Of a DNA stretch of 64,000 bases, positions 42,892 through 51,591 are shown piece by piece. The translations under genes and the position numbers were made by a program. The stretch is from Methylocaldum sp002005105 (GTDB taxonomy: Bacteria > Pseudomonadota > Gammaproteobacteria > Methylococcales > Methylococcaceae), in NCBI RefSeq assembly GCF_051027545.1, contig NZ_CP194902.1, positions 4,030,001-4,094,000 of the forward strand, written 5' to 3'. How positions within the stretch are numbered: the stretch's first letter is position 1; every line of letters starts with the position of its first letter. A model generated the notes under the pieces. That model worked only from the letters and a program-made list of their open reading frames with translations, did no database searches and had not been told where the DNA came from.

Positions 42892-43665
42892 ATGGAATCG
42901 ATTGCCCCTTCGTTCGCAACCCCCACCCCCGGTCCGCGCGGCGGATCGCCCGCGGCCCCGGCGCCCGCCGAGCGGATCGAGTACACGACCACCCGCTCGA
43001 TCGAGGTCCGCCGCGAGGTGCTGCGCCGCCAGCGGCTCATCGCCGGCTACCCGCCCGGCCCCTATGTGGACGCCTATAAGGTGCTCCGCACCAAGGTCTT
43101 GCAGATCCTCCGCGAGCGCGGCTGGAACGCGCTCGCCGTCACCAGCCCCAACCCCCAGGCGGGCAAGACCGTCGCCGCGATCAACCTGGCCCTGAGCCTC
43201 GCCCTCGACGTCAGCCAGACCGTCCTCCTGGTCGATGCCAATCTCCGCCATCCGAGCGTCCACACCGCGTTCGGCTTCACCCCCCAGTACGGGCTCAGCG
43301 ATTATCTCCTCGACGATGTGCCGATCGAGCGCCTGCTGATCAACCCCAAGGGCATCGGCCGCTTCGTCGTCCTGCCGGGCCACCGGCCCTTGCCCGATGC
43401 CTCGGAACTCCTCGCCTCGCCGAAGATGGCGCGCCTGGTGGACGAATTGAAGCACCGCTATCCGAGCCGCATCGTGGTGTTCGACCTGCCCCACTTGACC
43501 ACCGCCGACGCCCTCGCCTTCGCCCCCCATGTCGACGCCGCCCTGCTGGTGCTCGAGGCCGGCCGCACCACCCACGCCGAACTCGAAGAGGCCCTCGCCC
43601 ACCTCAACACCACCCCCCTCCTCGGCACCCTCCTCAACAAGGCCGAACCCGGACCGGGCAGCTGA
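42892..43665 (+). CDS. CpsD/CapB-like P-loop kinase of the EPS system, no tyrosine tail
   Basis: 257 aa from the ATG at 42892 behind CCGGAG. Walker A is PNPQAGKT, an unusual form of the GEGKT loop. Walker A' is VLLVDANLRHPS and Walker B is IVVFDLPHLTTADAL. This is the layout of bacterial tyrosine kinases that partner with Wzz proteins. The C-terminus ends LLNKAEPGPGS with no Tyr cluster, so autophosphorylation of a tail is unlikely. It is last in the plus-strand EPS operon. The GC-rich composition ends here sharply. Confidence 0.85.
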   Translation: MESIAPSFATPTPGPRGGSPAAPAPAERIEYTTTRSIEVRREVLRRQRLIAGYPPGPYVDAYKVLRTKVLQILRERGWNALAVTSPNPQAGKTVAAINLALSLALDVSQTVLLVDANLRHPSVHTAFGFTPQYGLSDYLLDDVPIERLLINPKGIGRFVVLPGHRPLPDASELLASPKMARLVDELKHRYPSRIVVFDLPHLTTADALAFAPHVDAALLVLEAGRTTHAELEEALAHLNTTPLLGTLLNKAEPGPGS

Positions 43666-44143
43666 CGGCCCCACCGGCGGGAAAGGATGCCCGGCCTCAG
43701 CGATGTCCGGTCATCCGGCCGGGTTTCCACCGCGAGGAAAAAGGTGGCCACGCCATATTCCAGGCGTCGAGAAGAGACACGATTCAAGTGCTGTGCGCTG
43801 GTTCCTAAACGACCGTTGGAGAACCCATGTTGACAAGCCCGTGCGTCTCGATTAGCAGCGGCTACGGGAAAAAGCTAGAGCTTCTCGGATAAGGCGATAA
43901 GGCACCAAGCAGGAGCTTGGGCGCCAGCAGAAAGGCTCGTTTGCGATTGAAAGAGCGGCGCCGGCGCTCTCCGAGACACGGTTTCCGATTTGAAGGATCG
44001 CAGTAGCGCCGCGCGCCCTCCGCTAATGCCCTATTCGCGCGGAACAGCCCTCGATCGTCGCCTCCTGCGTCTTCAAGAGATTGTCGCAATCCCCCGGCCC
44101 CTTGAGCGGGGCCGGTGCAGGATAATTTCTACGCGAACTATCG
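43666..44143. other. Intergenic region at the compositional boundary
   Basis: No gene is supported. It carries the inverted family C element (43875-43953) and a GAGCGGCGCCGGCGCTC near-palindrome next to it. GC falls clearly from about 43.7 kb onward. Confidence 0.55.
43875..43953 (-). repeat. Composite dispersed repeat, family C, inverted copy
   Basis: CTAGAGCTTCTCGG ... GGAGCTTGGGCGCC ... CGTTTGCGATTGAAAG, the reverse order and strand of 141-212. Confidence 0.7.
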
Positions 44144-44488
44144 CTAGCGGTTACGGCCACCCCCGGGGCCCATTCCTCCTCCGCCCGGCCCCATACCGCC
44201 ACCTCTTCCGGTCGGAGGCTCGTCGGGAATGGTCACTCCGCGCTCCTTGGCGCGCTCCTTCATACGCTCATGGTGCTCCTTGCGAATTTGCTCGCGCTCT
44301 TCAGCCGTCTTAGCGCCGCGCATTCTATCGCGATATTCGGCACGCTCTTGCTCTGTCATCAATTGCTTGCCATAGATTTGTTCCTGTGTTTGCGAACGTT
44401 GCTGGCTCCGCTCCTGAGCCTCCGTGACTGCAACGCTCGCGGAAAGCGTTACAACACTCGCGAGAACTACCAGTGTTCGATACGCCAT
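44144..44488 (-). CDS. Small exported Glu/Arg-rich protein with Gly-Met-Pro tail
   Basis: 114 aa; the ATG at 44488 has a perfect AGGAGG. Signal peptide MAYRTLVVLASVVTLSASVA, then a charged helical part (LMTEQERAEYRDRMRGAKTA, EREQIRKEHHERMKERAKER) and the tail GRGGGMGPGGGGMGPGGGRNR. Proteins of this type (EQ/R.HH..M..RA.ERG) occur in many Proteobacteria without known function. The HH and Met-rich tail could bind metal, but this is speculation. It stands alone on the minus strand. Confidence 0.75.
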   Translation of the reverse strand: MAYRTLVVLASVVTLSASVAVTEAQERSQQRSQTQEQIYGKQLMTEQERAEYRDRMRGAKTAEEREQIRKEHHERMKERAKERGVTIPDEPPTGRGGGMGPGGGGMGPGGGRNR

Positions 44489-44760
44489 TATTGCCTCCTT
44501 TCGCTTGGATTGAGAGAGACGTCCGTCGGGCGTAGGAAATATCCCGGCGGCACCGAGCGCAAACGATGTGTCTCGACTAGACAATCGCTCTTTGATTTTG
44601 AACTGAGAGCATCCATCCTCTTTTATGAGCAGAATGCGCGGATCGAAAAAAGCCAATAAGCTCAATCTTCGGCCTCGTGACCCGGCTTACAGAGCACAAA
44701 AAACGACGCCGCTCAAACCGAGTTCCAATAGGCATGAGAGACTTTCGACTTTCAGGGTAT

Positions 44761-44876
44761 TTGCACGGCTTGCGTAAAATTCCTCTTATGCGCTACCCTG
44801 CTATTGCCGCTCTAACTGTGCCTCCAACATCAGTGCATGCGGCAAGAGACCCGGCAGAAATGTCGGGTCTCTTTTT
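44761..44876 (+). ncRNA. Candidate small RNA (promoter plus intrinsic terminator)
   Basis: TTGCAC (44761-44766), 17 bp, TCTTAT (44784-44789) form a sigma-70-like promoter. About 80 bp later a perfect 9-bp stem AGAGACCCG/CGGGTCTCT (44845-44853/44864-44872) runs straight into TTTT. The predicted transcript (about 44796-44876) has no open frame. It could equally be a terminated leader or a stand-alone terminator. No known RNA family was recognised. Confidence 0.4.
44845..44876 (+). terminator. Rho-independent terminator
   Basis: 9-bp GC-rich stem (AGAGACCCG) with about 10-nt loop followed by a T run on the plus strand. Confidence 0.75.
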
Positions 44877-45302
44877 GCCGGAACAGTTCCATAAAACCCG
44901 CGCGGCTTCACGTAGAAAGTCTCTCTTGCCTATATAGACAGAATTCCCGCCTCGATTCCGTCAAGTTTCGCAAAAATCCTTTGAAACTTACTTTTTTTGC
45001 ACCCCGGCCGGTAGCTCGTGCGAGTCGCAAAGGATACGGACGGGTCGACTGCAGCTCTTTCCACCGCATCGAGATCTTCTGCTTGGACAAGCTGGATCGC
45101 TGCCTGTTTCGACCTGTCACACGAGGTAACCGCTTTCGGTATAATGCGCGGCAAACTAAACAATCATCGTCTACCAGCTCCCTGGTAAATATTCGAGCCG
45201 AGTTGTCCTTTCCAGCATTTGCTGCTCTTTTCGATGGATGGGTGCCCGGCGCTTTTCCGACGAGATCCGCTCTTGGGGAACACGGCGTTTTGGAGAAAAT
45301 GA

Positions 45303-45869
45303 ATGAATTGGTTGATTCTTGTCGGGATCGCCGCTCTTGCTGCCTTGCTGCTGTTCGTCCGAAGCTCGTCGAGATCGTCCGAAAAGGCACGAAAATCCGC
45401 ATATCGCAGAGAGGATTTTCTGTTTTCGTCCGAAGAACGGGTTTTCTTTTTCGCCCTAAAACAGGCCATCGGCGACGACTATGAAATTTTTGGCAAAATT
45501 CCCGTAATCGAGCTCATTTCCCAACGCGACGAAGGCGCAAGAAAAGCCTTCGAGCAAGTTGGCGACCGATGTTTCGATTTTGTCCTGTGCGGTAAAACCG
45601 ATCTATCCGTCGCTTGCGCTTTGGAACTTTACGAACATTCCGTATCCGGAAAGCGAACCGCCGCAACACCGGCTGATCCCTTAAGAGCGGTCTGCGACGC
45701 CGCTGGTCTGCCTTTGGTGCGAATCGAAGCCGGACCGTTTTACGACGCAATGGAAATCAAACAAAGCATTGCTTCGGCTGTCCGCAAGGAGCCCTTGTAT
45801 CTGGTCGAATCGGACGGCCGTAAGGAGCCTCGAATTTCCAGTATCGAAGATATCGAGTTCGACCCATGA
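45303..45869 (+). CDS. DUF2726 protein, membrane-anchored
   Basis: 188 aa. One N-terminal transmembrane segment (NWLILVGIAALAALLLFV), then a DUF2726 domain (about 40-170): FSSEERVFFFALKQAIGDDY, FGKIPVIELIS, FDFVLCGKTDLSVACALELYEHS and AAGLPLVRIEAGPFYD. The fold is related to restriction-endonuclease-like domains found in topoisomerase-associated proteins. No function is assigned. It overlaps the ArsC-like gene by 4 bp (ATGA), starting a DUF2726-arsC-dapE run. Confidence 0.85.
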   Translation: MNWLILVGIAALAALLLFVRSSSRSSEKARKSAYRREDFLFSSEERVFFFALKQAIGDDYEIFGKIPVIELISQRDEGARKAFEQVGDRCFDFVLCGKTDLSVACALELYEHSVSGKRTAATPADPLRAVCDAAGLPLVRIEAGPFYDAMEIKQSIASAVRKEPLYLVESDGRKEPRISSIEDIEFDP

Positions 45870-46207
45870 TTGTTCTCTACGGCATTCGAAACTGCGATAC
45901 ATGCAAGAAGGCGCGCGCCTGGCTAGATGCGCGCGGCCTAATCTACCGTTTCCACGATTTCCGGGAGGACGGATTGGAGTTATCCGTCCTCGAAGACATC
46001 GAACGCGCTCTCGGGTGGGAATTGCTCCTTAACCGACGGAGCACAACTTGGCGCCAACTCTCCGATGCCGACCGGCTGGATCTAAACCGCGAAAAAGCGC
46101 TGCAATTGATGGTTCGGCTCCCGACACTGATCAAGCGGCCGGTATTGAAAGCAAACAATAAAATTTTGAGCGGATTTTCGCCGGAGCAGTACGAAAAGAC
46201 ACTATGA
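45866..46207 (+). CDS. ArsC/Spx-family thioredoxin-like protein (YffB type)
   Basis: 113 aa. Thioredoxin fold start MIVLYGIRNCDTCKKARAWL with Cys10 (and Cys13), then FHDFREDGL, LLNRRSTTWRQL and IKRPVL. These are the marks of the YffB branch of the arsenate-reductase-like family. Next to dapE, as in many gammaproteobacteria, so it is probably not a true arsenate reductase. It overlaps both neighbours by 4 bp. Confidence 0.87.
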   Translation: MIVLYGIRNCDTCKKARAWLDARGLIYRFHDFREDGLELSVLEDIERALGWELLLNRRSTTWRQLSDADRLDLNREKALQLMVRLPTLIKRPVLKANNKILSGFSPEQYEKTL

Positions 46208-47334
46208 GCGATACCTTGGATTTGACCGTCGAGCTGATTCGGCGCCCTTCGGTTACGCCCGACGATGCAGGCTGCATGGATTTGATCGCTGCCAAGCTGG
46301 AACCCTATGGTTTCAAAACCGAGTGGCTCAATTTCGCCGATACAAGAAACATCTGGCTGAGGCGAGGCGAATCGGAACCCTTGCTCTGTTTTCTGGGCCA
46401 TACCGATGTAGTGCCCGCGGGTCCTTCGGAGGACTGGAACTCGCCGCCCTTCGAACCCACTATTCGCGACGGTCAGCTCTACGGAAGAGGCGCGGCGGAT
46501 ATGAAAAGCGGCATCGCCGCCATGACCACGGCGCTGACGCGATTCGTCAGCAGGTACCCCAATCATAAAGGCTCGATTGCCCTGCTTCTCACCAGTGACG
46601 AGGAAGGCGCGGCGACGAACGGTGTGGTCAAAGTCATCGAAACGTTGAAGAATCGGGATGAAAAAATCGACTGGTGTCTCATCGGCGAGCCCTCCAGTTT
46701 CGTTTCGCTAGGGGACGTGATCCGTATCGGTCGCCGCGGATCGCTATGCGGCGTCCTGCGCATATTCGGCGTGCAAGGCCACGTGGCTTACCCGGACAAA
46801 GCGGAAAATCCGATTCATCGATTCGCGCCCGCCTTGTCGGAGTTGACCAGCGAGGTCTGGGACCAAGGCAACGAGTATTTTCCGCCCACCAGTTTCCAGA
46901 TATCTAATATTCAGGCCGGAACCGGCGCCGAAAACGTGATTCCGGGACGGCTCGAGGTCCTGTTCAACTTCCGTTTTTCGACGGCATTGACGGAGGATCA
47001 GATAAAACAGCGCGTTCACGCCATCTTGGACAAACACGGTTTGCGGTACGAGCTGAACTGGCGGCTATCCGGCGCGCCCTTCCTGACGACCCAACCGGAA
47101 CTGATCGAGGCCACGCAAAAGGCGCTTGAAACAGTTCTTATGCGACGCGCAAGTCCGGACACCGGCGGCGGCACCTCCGACGGGCGTTTCGTCGCGCCGA
47201 CGGGAGCACAGGTCGTCGAACTGGGACCGATCAACGGCAGCATTCACAAAGTCAACGAACACGTACGTATCGAGGATATCGACAAGCTTTCAAAGGTTTA
47301 CGAGCAGGTGCTCGTTAACCTGCTTGCTTCTTAG
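46204..47334 (+). CDS. dapE: Succinyl-diaminopimelate desuccinylase
   Basis: 376 aa, normal length. Hydrolyses N-succinyl-L,L-diaminopimelate in the lysine and peptidoglycan precursor pathway; cytoplasmic di-zinc M20 enzyme. Metal-site motifs: GHTDVVPAGP (His and Asp), GRGAADMKSGIAAM, TSDEEG (catalytic and metal Glu), GEPSS and the late TGGGTSDGRF. It is the third gene of the overlapping DUF2726-arsC-dapE set; sseA follows 17 bp later. Confidence 0.96.
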   Translation: MSDTLDLTVELIRRPSVTPDDAGCMDLIAAKLEPYGFKTEWLNFADTRNIWLRRGESEPLLCFLGHTDVVPAGPSEDWNSPPFEPTIRDGQLYGRGAADMKSGIAAMTTALTRFVSRYPNHKGSIALLLTSDEEGAATNGVVKVIETLKNRDEKIDWCLIGEPSSFVSLGDVIRIGRRGSLCGVLRIFGVQGHVAYPDKAENPIHRFAPALSELTSEVWDQGNEYFPPTSFQISNIQAGTGAENVIPGRLEVLFNFRFSTALTEDQIKQRVHAILDKHGLRYELNWRLSGAPFLTTQPELIEATQKALETVLMRRASPDTGGGTSDGRFVAPTGAQVVELGPINGSIHKVNEHVRIEDIDKLSKVYEQVLVNLLAS

Positions 47335-47351
47335 AGGATAGAGACCCAATC

Positions 47352-48206
47352 ATGGAAAAAGACCTGCAATCTCCCCTGGTCAGTGCGGAATGGCTCGCTA
47401 AGCACCTTCATACCTCCGACATCGTCATACTCGATGCCACATTTTTCCTTCCCAACCAAGGGCGCGATGCAGAGCAGGAATATTTCGCTGCGCATATTCC
47501 GGGAGCCCGATTCTTCGATATCGACGCCGTTGCCGACCAAGGCAATTCGCTGCCGCACATGCTGCCCTCCCCCGAGTTCTTTGCCGCATCGGTCGGTCAA
47601 CTGGGCATCGCTAATCAGACCCATGTCGTCGTTTACGACAACAACAGCTTCATGGCTTCGGCCCGAGTCTGGTGGACCTTCCGCGTGTTCGGCCATGATC
47701 GAGTGTCGGTTCTGGATGGCGGACTGGAAAACTGGAAAGCGAAGGGATTCCCCGTCGATACAAGCCGCGTCACCGCCGAAACCCGACCGTTCAAGACCAC
47801 GTTCGACCCTAGCTTGGTCCGGAATCTCGACGAAATGAAAGCACTGATCGGCAGCACCGCGACGCAAATAATCGATGCCCGCTCGCCTGGGCGATTCGCC
47901 GGTAGGGAACCCGAACCTCGTCCCGGCATTCGGTCGGGCCATATTCCCGGAAGCAAGAACCTTTTCTTCAAGAGGCTGGTCGACGAGTCGACGCAGTGTT
48001 TGAAGCCCGCTGCCGAAATCCGAAAAGAGTTCGAGGATGCCGGCACCGATTTCGAGAAGCCGATCGTCACCACATGCGGAACAGGCGTAACCGCATCGGT
48101 ACTCGCTCTCGGCTTGTATTGTCTCGGTCGTGAATCCGTCGCCGTCTACGATGGTTCATGGACCGAATGGGGCGGTCTAAGCGACACCCCTGTAAGCGTC
48201 GGCTAG
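47352..48206 (+). CDS. sseA: 3-Mercaptopyruvate sulfurtransferase
   Basis: 284 aa with two rhodanese domains. The active loop is CGTGVTAS near residue 241; CG(S/T)GVTA is characteristic of mercaptopyruvate sulfurtransferases, whereas thiosulfate rhodaneses have CRKG. Early domain features: VILDATFFLP, HIPGARFFDID and VVVYDNNSFMASARVWWTFRVFGHD. The linker and second domain have IIDARSPGRFAG and IPGSKNLFF. Cytoplasmic; helps with sulfur transfer and persulfide handling. Confidence 0.93.
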   Translation: MEKDLQSPLVSAEWLAKHLHTSDIVILDATFFLPNQGRDAEQEYFAAHIPGARFFDIDAVADQGNSLPHMLPSPEFFAASVGQLGIANQTHVVVYDNNSFMASARVWWTFRVFGHDRVSVLDGGLENWKAKGFPVDTSRVTAETRPFKTTFDPSLVRNLDEMKALIGSTATQIIDARSPGRFAGREPEPRPGIRSGHIPGSKNLFFKRLVDESTQCLKPAAEIRKEFEDAGTDFEKPIVTTCGTGVTASVLALGLYCLGRESVAVYDGSWTEWGGLSDTPVSVG

Positions 48207-48387
48207 TAGTCTCGAAAGCGGCCAATTCGGATCGATAGGACGTTTTTTGACCTCCCTTTCGTCACTCTATGCGAATCAGTCGAGCGATAGAACGAAAATC
48301 CGACTATTTTTATCAAGTTCCAACATCTGAGATAATGGCCGTTCGCTCTCAATCGAAGCGTTGGAATCGTCCGTCGGATACGCCGAT

Positions 48388-48618
48388 ATGGCCAAAAAGA
48401 ACCTGAATTTCGAAGAGGCCCTGGCCGAACTGGAGCAATTGATCGAGCGTATGGAACAAGGCAGCCTTCCCTTGGAGGAATCGCTAAAGCTGTTCGAGCG
48501 CGGGGTTCAATTGACCCGTTTCTGCCAAAAAGCTTTGAAAGAAGCTGAACAAAAGGTCCAGATTTTGCTGGAAGAAAACGGAGAACCTACCTTAAAGCCC
48601 TTTGCCGATGAATCTTGA
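48388..48618 (+). CDS. xseB: Exodeoxyribonuclease VII small subunit
   Basis: 76 aa from the ATG at 48388 (an in-frame TTG at 48361 is rejected). The typical sequence NFEEALAELEQLIERMEQGSLPLEESL...FERGVQLTRFCQKAL shows the two-helix XseB hairpin that binds the large subunit XseA (not in this window). It overlaps ispA by 11 bp, the common xseB-ispA-dxs order. Confidence 0.95.
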   Translation: MAKKNLNFEEALAELEQLIERMEQGSLPLEESLKLFERGVQLTRFCQKALKEAEQKVQILLEENGEPTLKPFADES

Positions 48619-49510
48619 AACCGATTTGAATCACTTCATGCAGATCTGCCAGGCACGGGCAGAATCGGCCTTGGATCTCAGGCTGCCGGCGGCAAGCCGA
48701 ATGCCCGAGCGTTTGCATCAAGCGATGCGCTATTCCGTCTTGGGAGGCGGAAAAAGACTGCGTCCTTTGTTGACGTATGCGACCGGGCAAACCGTCGGGG
48801 TTCCCTGGGAATGCCTCGATGGCCCCGCCTGCGCCGTGGAATTCATCCACGTCTATTCGCTGATCCACGACGATTTACCCGCCATGGACGATGACGATCT
48901 GAGGCGCGGCAAACCGACCTGCCACATCGCATTCGATGAAGCAACGGCGATCCTGGCAGGAGATGCCCTGCAAGCGCTGGCTTTTCACGTTCTGTCCCAC
49001 GATCCGTCCATTGCGGTGCCTGCCGGTAGCCGGCTTGCGATGATCGAGACCTTAGCAACGGCGAGCGGATCGTTCGGCATGGTCGGCGGTCAAGCCATAG
49101 ACCTCGATTCGGTTGGAAAAACTCTGGATCTGCCAAGCTTGGAGAATATGCACATTCGAAAGACGGGAGCCCTGATTCGCGCCAGCGTCAAACTGGCGAC
49201 TCTGGCGAATCCGTCGCTCGATGGTGACATCGCCGAAAAACTGGACCATTACGCCAAGTGCATCGGCCTGGCATTCCAAATTCAGGACGACGTCTTGGAT
49301 GAAGAAAGCGATACCCAGACTTTGGGCAAGACCCAAGGCAAAGACCGGGACAATAACAAGCCCAATTACCCCGCACTTTTGGGATTGGCGGGCGCGAAGC
49401 AAAAGGCGCGCGAGCTGCATGAAGAGGCTTTGGACACGTTATCCGGTCTTGGTGCCGAGGGCGAAATCCTGCGTGCGCTGTCGCTTTTCATTATCGAACG
49501 GCGCGCCTAA
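48608..49510 (+). CDS. ispA: Farnesyl diphosphate synthase
   Basis: 300 aa from the ATG at 48608. Condenses IPP with DMAPP and GPP to farnesyl-PP. First Asp-rich motif in LIHDDLPAMDDDDLRRG (DDxxxxD type), second in FQIQDDVLDEES, plus GGGKRLRPLL and the MVGGQAIDL block. Immediately precedes dxs, so the isoprenoid precursor and prenyl chain enzymes are linked. Confidence 0.95.
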   Translation: MNLETDLNHFMQICQARAESALDLRLPAASRMPERLHQAMRYSVLGGGKRLRPLLTYATGQTVGVPWECLDGPACAVEFIHVYSLIHDDLPAMDDDDLRRGKPTCHIAFDEATAILAGDALQALAFHVLSHDPSIAVPAGSRLAMIETLATASGSFGMVGGQAIDLDSVGKTLDLPSLENMHIRKTGALIRASVKLATLANPSLDGDIAEKLDHYAKCIGLAFQIQDDVLDEESDTQTLGKTQGKDRDNNKPNYPALLGLAGAKQKARELHEEALDTLSGLGAEGEILRALSLFIIERRA

Positions 49511-49670
49511 GCCCTTACGGCGAAAGCTATATCGCTTCCTTGAAACGGCATCCGCAGAACAAACTATTCTTGAAAGCTAAAACTTCGAGTTTCATAATTG
49601 GTCGGCTCATGCCTGATTCAGGATCATCTTTTACCCGCGAATAAGCCTGGTTTGAAGCCTCACAACATCA

Positions 49671-51590
49671 ATGAATAAAGCGAACGAATACCCTCTCCTA
49701 CAAACCGTCGGCAGTCCCGCGGACTTACGCGCCCTACCCGAAGATCAATTACCTCAACTCGCTGAGGAACTGCGCGCTTTTTTGCTGGATAGCGTAAGTC
49801 AGTCGGGCGGTCATTTGGCAGCCGGATTGGGTGCGGTCGAACTCACCATCGCGTTGCACTATGTCTTCGACACGCCTGAAGACAAGCTGGTTTGGGATGT
49901 GGGCCACCAGGCTTATCCCCACAAGATCTTGACCGGCCGCCGCGAAAGGTTGCTTTCCATTCGCAAGAAGAACGGACTCTCCGCATTTCCGAATCGGGAT
50001 GAAAGCCCTTACGACTGTTTCGGCGTCGGTCACTCGAGCACATCGATCAGCGCGGCGCTCGGAATGGCGATTGCCGCGTCGCTTCGTAAGCGCGACACCC
50101 ATGCCGTTGCTATCATCGGCGATGGCGGCTTGACGGGCGGAATGGCGTTCGAAGCGCTTAACCATGCCGGCGTGCTAGACGCCAATCTACTCGTCGTCCT
50201 CAACGACAACGAGATGTCCATATCGCCCAATGTTGGAGCGCTCAATAATTATCTGGCAAGACTTCTCTCCAGCAAGTTCTATTCGACGGTGCGGCAGGGC
50301 AGCAAGCAGATTCTGATGCGAAGCATGCCCAGCGTATGGGAGCTCGCGCGCCGCGCCGAAGAGCACGTCAAAGGCATGGTCGCCCCTGGGACCTTGTTCG
50401 AAGAATTGGGTTTCAACTATATCGGGCCGGTCGATGGCCATAATCTCGATACGTTGATTCCGACCTTGCGTAATTTGCGGGATTTGCCCGGTCCCCGGTT
50501 TTTACACGTCGTCACCAAGAAGGGCAAAGGGTATTTACCGGCCGAGAAAGACCCGGTCGCTTACCACGGCGTTTCCTCCTTCGATCTCAGCAAAGATCAT
50601 CTGCCGAAGTCCAAACCGGGAAGCCCGAGCTTCACCGAAGTATTCGGACAATGGCTGTGCGACATGGCGGCAAGGGATAATCGCCTGCTCGGTATCACGC
50701 CTGCCATGCGGGAGGGCTCCGGGCTCGTGGAATTCTCGACTCGGTTTCCGGACCGTTATTTCGATGTTGGAATCGCCGAGCAACACGCAGTAACCTTGGC
50801 AGCCGGCCAGGCCTGCGAAGGTTACAAGCCGGTAGTTGCGATTTATTCGACCTTCTTGCAGCGTGCCTATGATCAACTCATACACGACGTGGCGCTTCAG
50901 AATTTGCCCGTCCTGTTCGCCATCGATCGCGCCGGGCTGGTTGGCCCCGATGGACCGACTCACGCCGGAAGTTTCGACATAAGCTTCATGCGCTGCATTC
51001 CGAATATGGTGATCATGGCGCCGGCCGACGAAAACGAGTGCCGGCAGATGCTTTTCACCGGATTCCAGCATAATGGTCCCGCTGCTGTCCGTTATCCCCG
51101 AGGCAAAGGTCCCGGCGTTTCGGTTGTCGCTGAGATGACCGCTCTCCCGATAGGTAAAGGTGAAATCCGGCGTCGCGGCAAAAGGATCGCGATACTCGCT
51201 TTCGGGACTTTGCTCGCCCCCTCGATCGAAGCCGGAGAAAGAATTGACGCTACCGTGGTTAACATGCGTTTCATGAAACCGCTGGACGAAACGCTGATTC
51301 TGGAATTGGCGAAGACTCATGAAATATTCGTGACGGTCGAAGACAATGCCATCGCCGGAGGGGCCGGCAGCGGCGTCAATGAACTACTGCAATCTCGCCA
51401 ATGTTACGTTCCCGTACTCAATCTCGGTCTGCCGGACCAATTTCTCGATCAGGGCAGTCGCGAAGAATTACTGACGCTTTGCGGCCTGGATTCCGATGGC
51501 ATCACGGAAACCATCGAGCAGTACGTGGGAAACCTCGATGCCCTGAAGCCGGCTTCGCCCCGTGTTACGGTGGCCACGCGAGGCCTATGA
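49671..51590 (+). CDS. dxs: 1-Deoxy-D-xylulose-5-phosphate synthase
   Basis: 639 aa, full length. Makes DXP from pyruvate and glyceraldehyde-3-phosphate with thiamine diphosphate, the entry of the MEP isoprenoid route. ThDP-binding GDGGLTGGMAFEALNHAG...LNDNEMSIS, SGGHLAAGLGAVELT near the N-terminus, HVVTKKGKGY, and the transketolase-like DVGIAEQHAVTLAAG and RAGLVGPDGPTHAG are all present. It starts 160 bp after ispA; that gap shows no clear terminator. Confidence 0.97.
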   Translation: MNKANEYPLLQTVGSPADLRALPEDQLPQLAEELRAFLLDSVSQSGGHLAAGLGAVELTIALHYVFDTPEDKLVWDVGHQAYPHKILTGRRERLLSIRKKNGLSAFPNRDESPYDCFGVGHSSTSISAALGMAIAASLRKRDTHAVAIIGDGGLTGGMAFEALNHAGVLDANLLVVLNDNEMSISPNVGALNNYLARLLSSKFYSTVRQGSKQILMRSMPSVWELARRAEEHVKGMVAPGTLFEELGFNYIGPVDGHNLDTLIPTLRNLRDLPGPRFLHVVTKKGKGYLPAEKDPVAYHGVSSFDLSKDHLPKSKPGSPSFTEVFGQWLCDMAARDNRLLGITPAMREGSGLVEFSTRFPDRYFDVGIAEQHAVTLAAGQACEGYKPVVAIYSTFLQRAYDQLIHDVALQNLPVLFAIDRAGLVGPDGPTHAGSFDISFMRCIPNMVIMAPADENECRQMLFTGFQHNGPAAVRYPRGKGPGVSVVAEMTALPIGKGEIRRRGKRIAILAFGTLLAPSIEAGERIDATVVNMRFMKPLDETLILELAKTHEIFVTVEDNAIAGGAGSGVNELLQSRQCYVPVLNLGLPDQFLDQGSREELLTLCGLDSDGITETIEQYVGNLDALKPASPRVTVATRGL

Positions 51591-51591
51591 T

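Larger units (their letters stand above)
44489..45302. other. Long intergenic region
   Basis: 814 bp with no supported protein gene on either strand. Its main recognisable content is the promoter-plus-terminator pair at 44761-44876 listed separately. The remainder up to 45302 is unassigned. Confidence 0.5.

Noticed and set aside
39642..42919. Long minus-strand open frames (about 490 and 600 codons)
   Set aside because: They are antisense to the barrel and Wzz genes in very GC-rich DNA, have no recognisable domain, and the plus-strand genes have clear family features and ribosome sites.
42892..43665. ParA/MinD-type partition ATPase
   Set aside because: VLLVDANLRHPS and the position after a Wzz gene identify the EPS tyrosine-kinase family.
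45866..46207. Arsenate reductase
   Set aside because: The dapE neighbour and sequence fit the YffB branch; no ars genes nearby.
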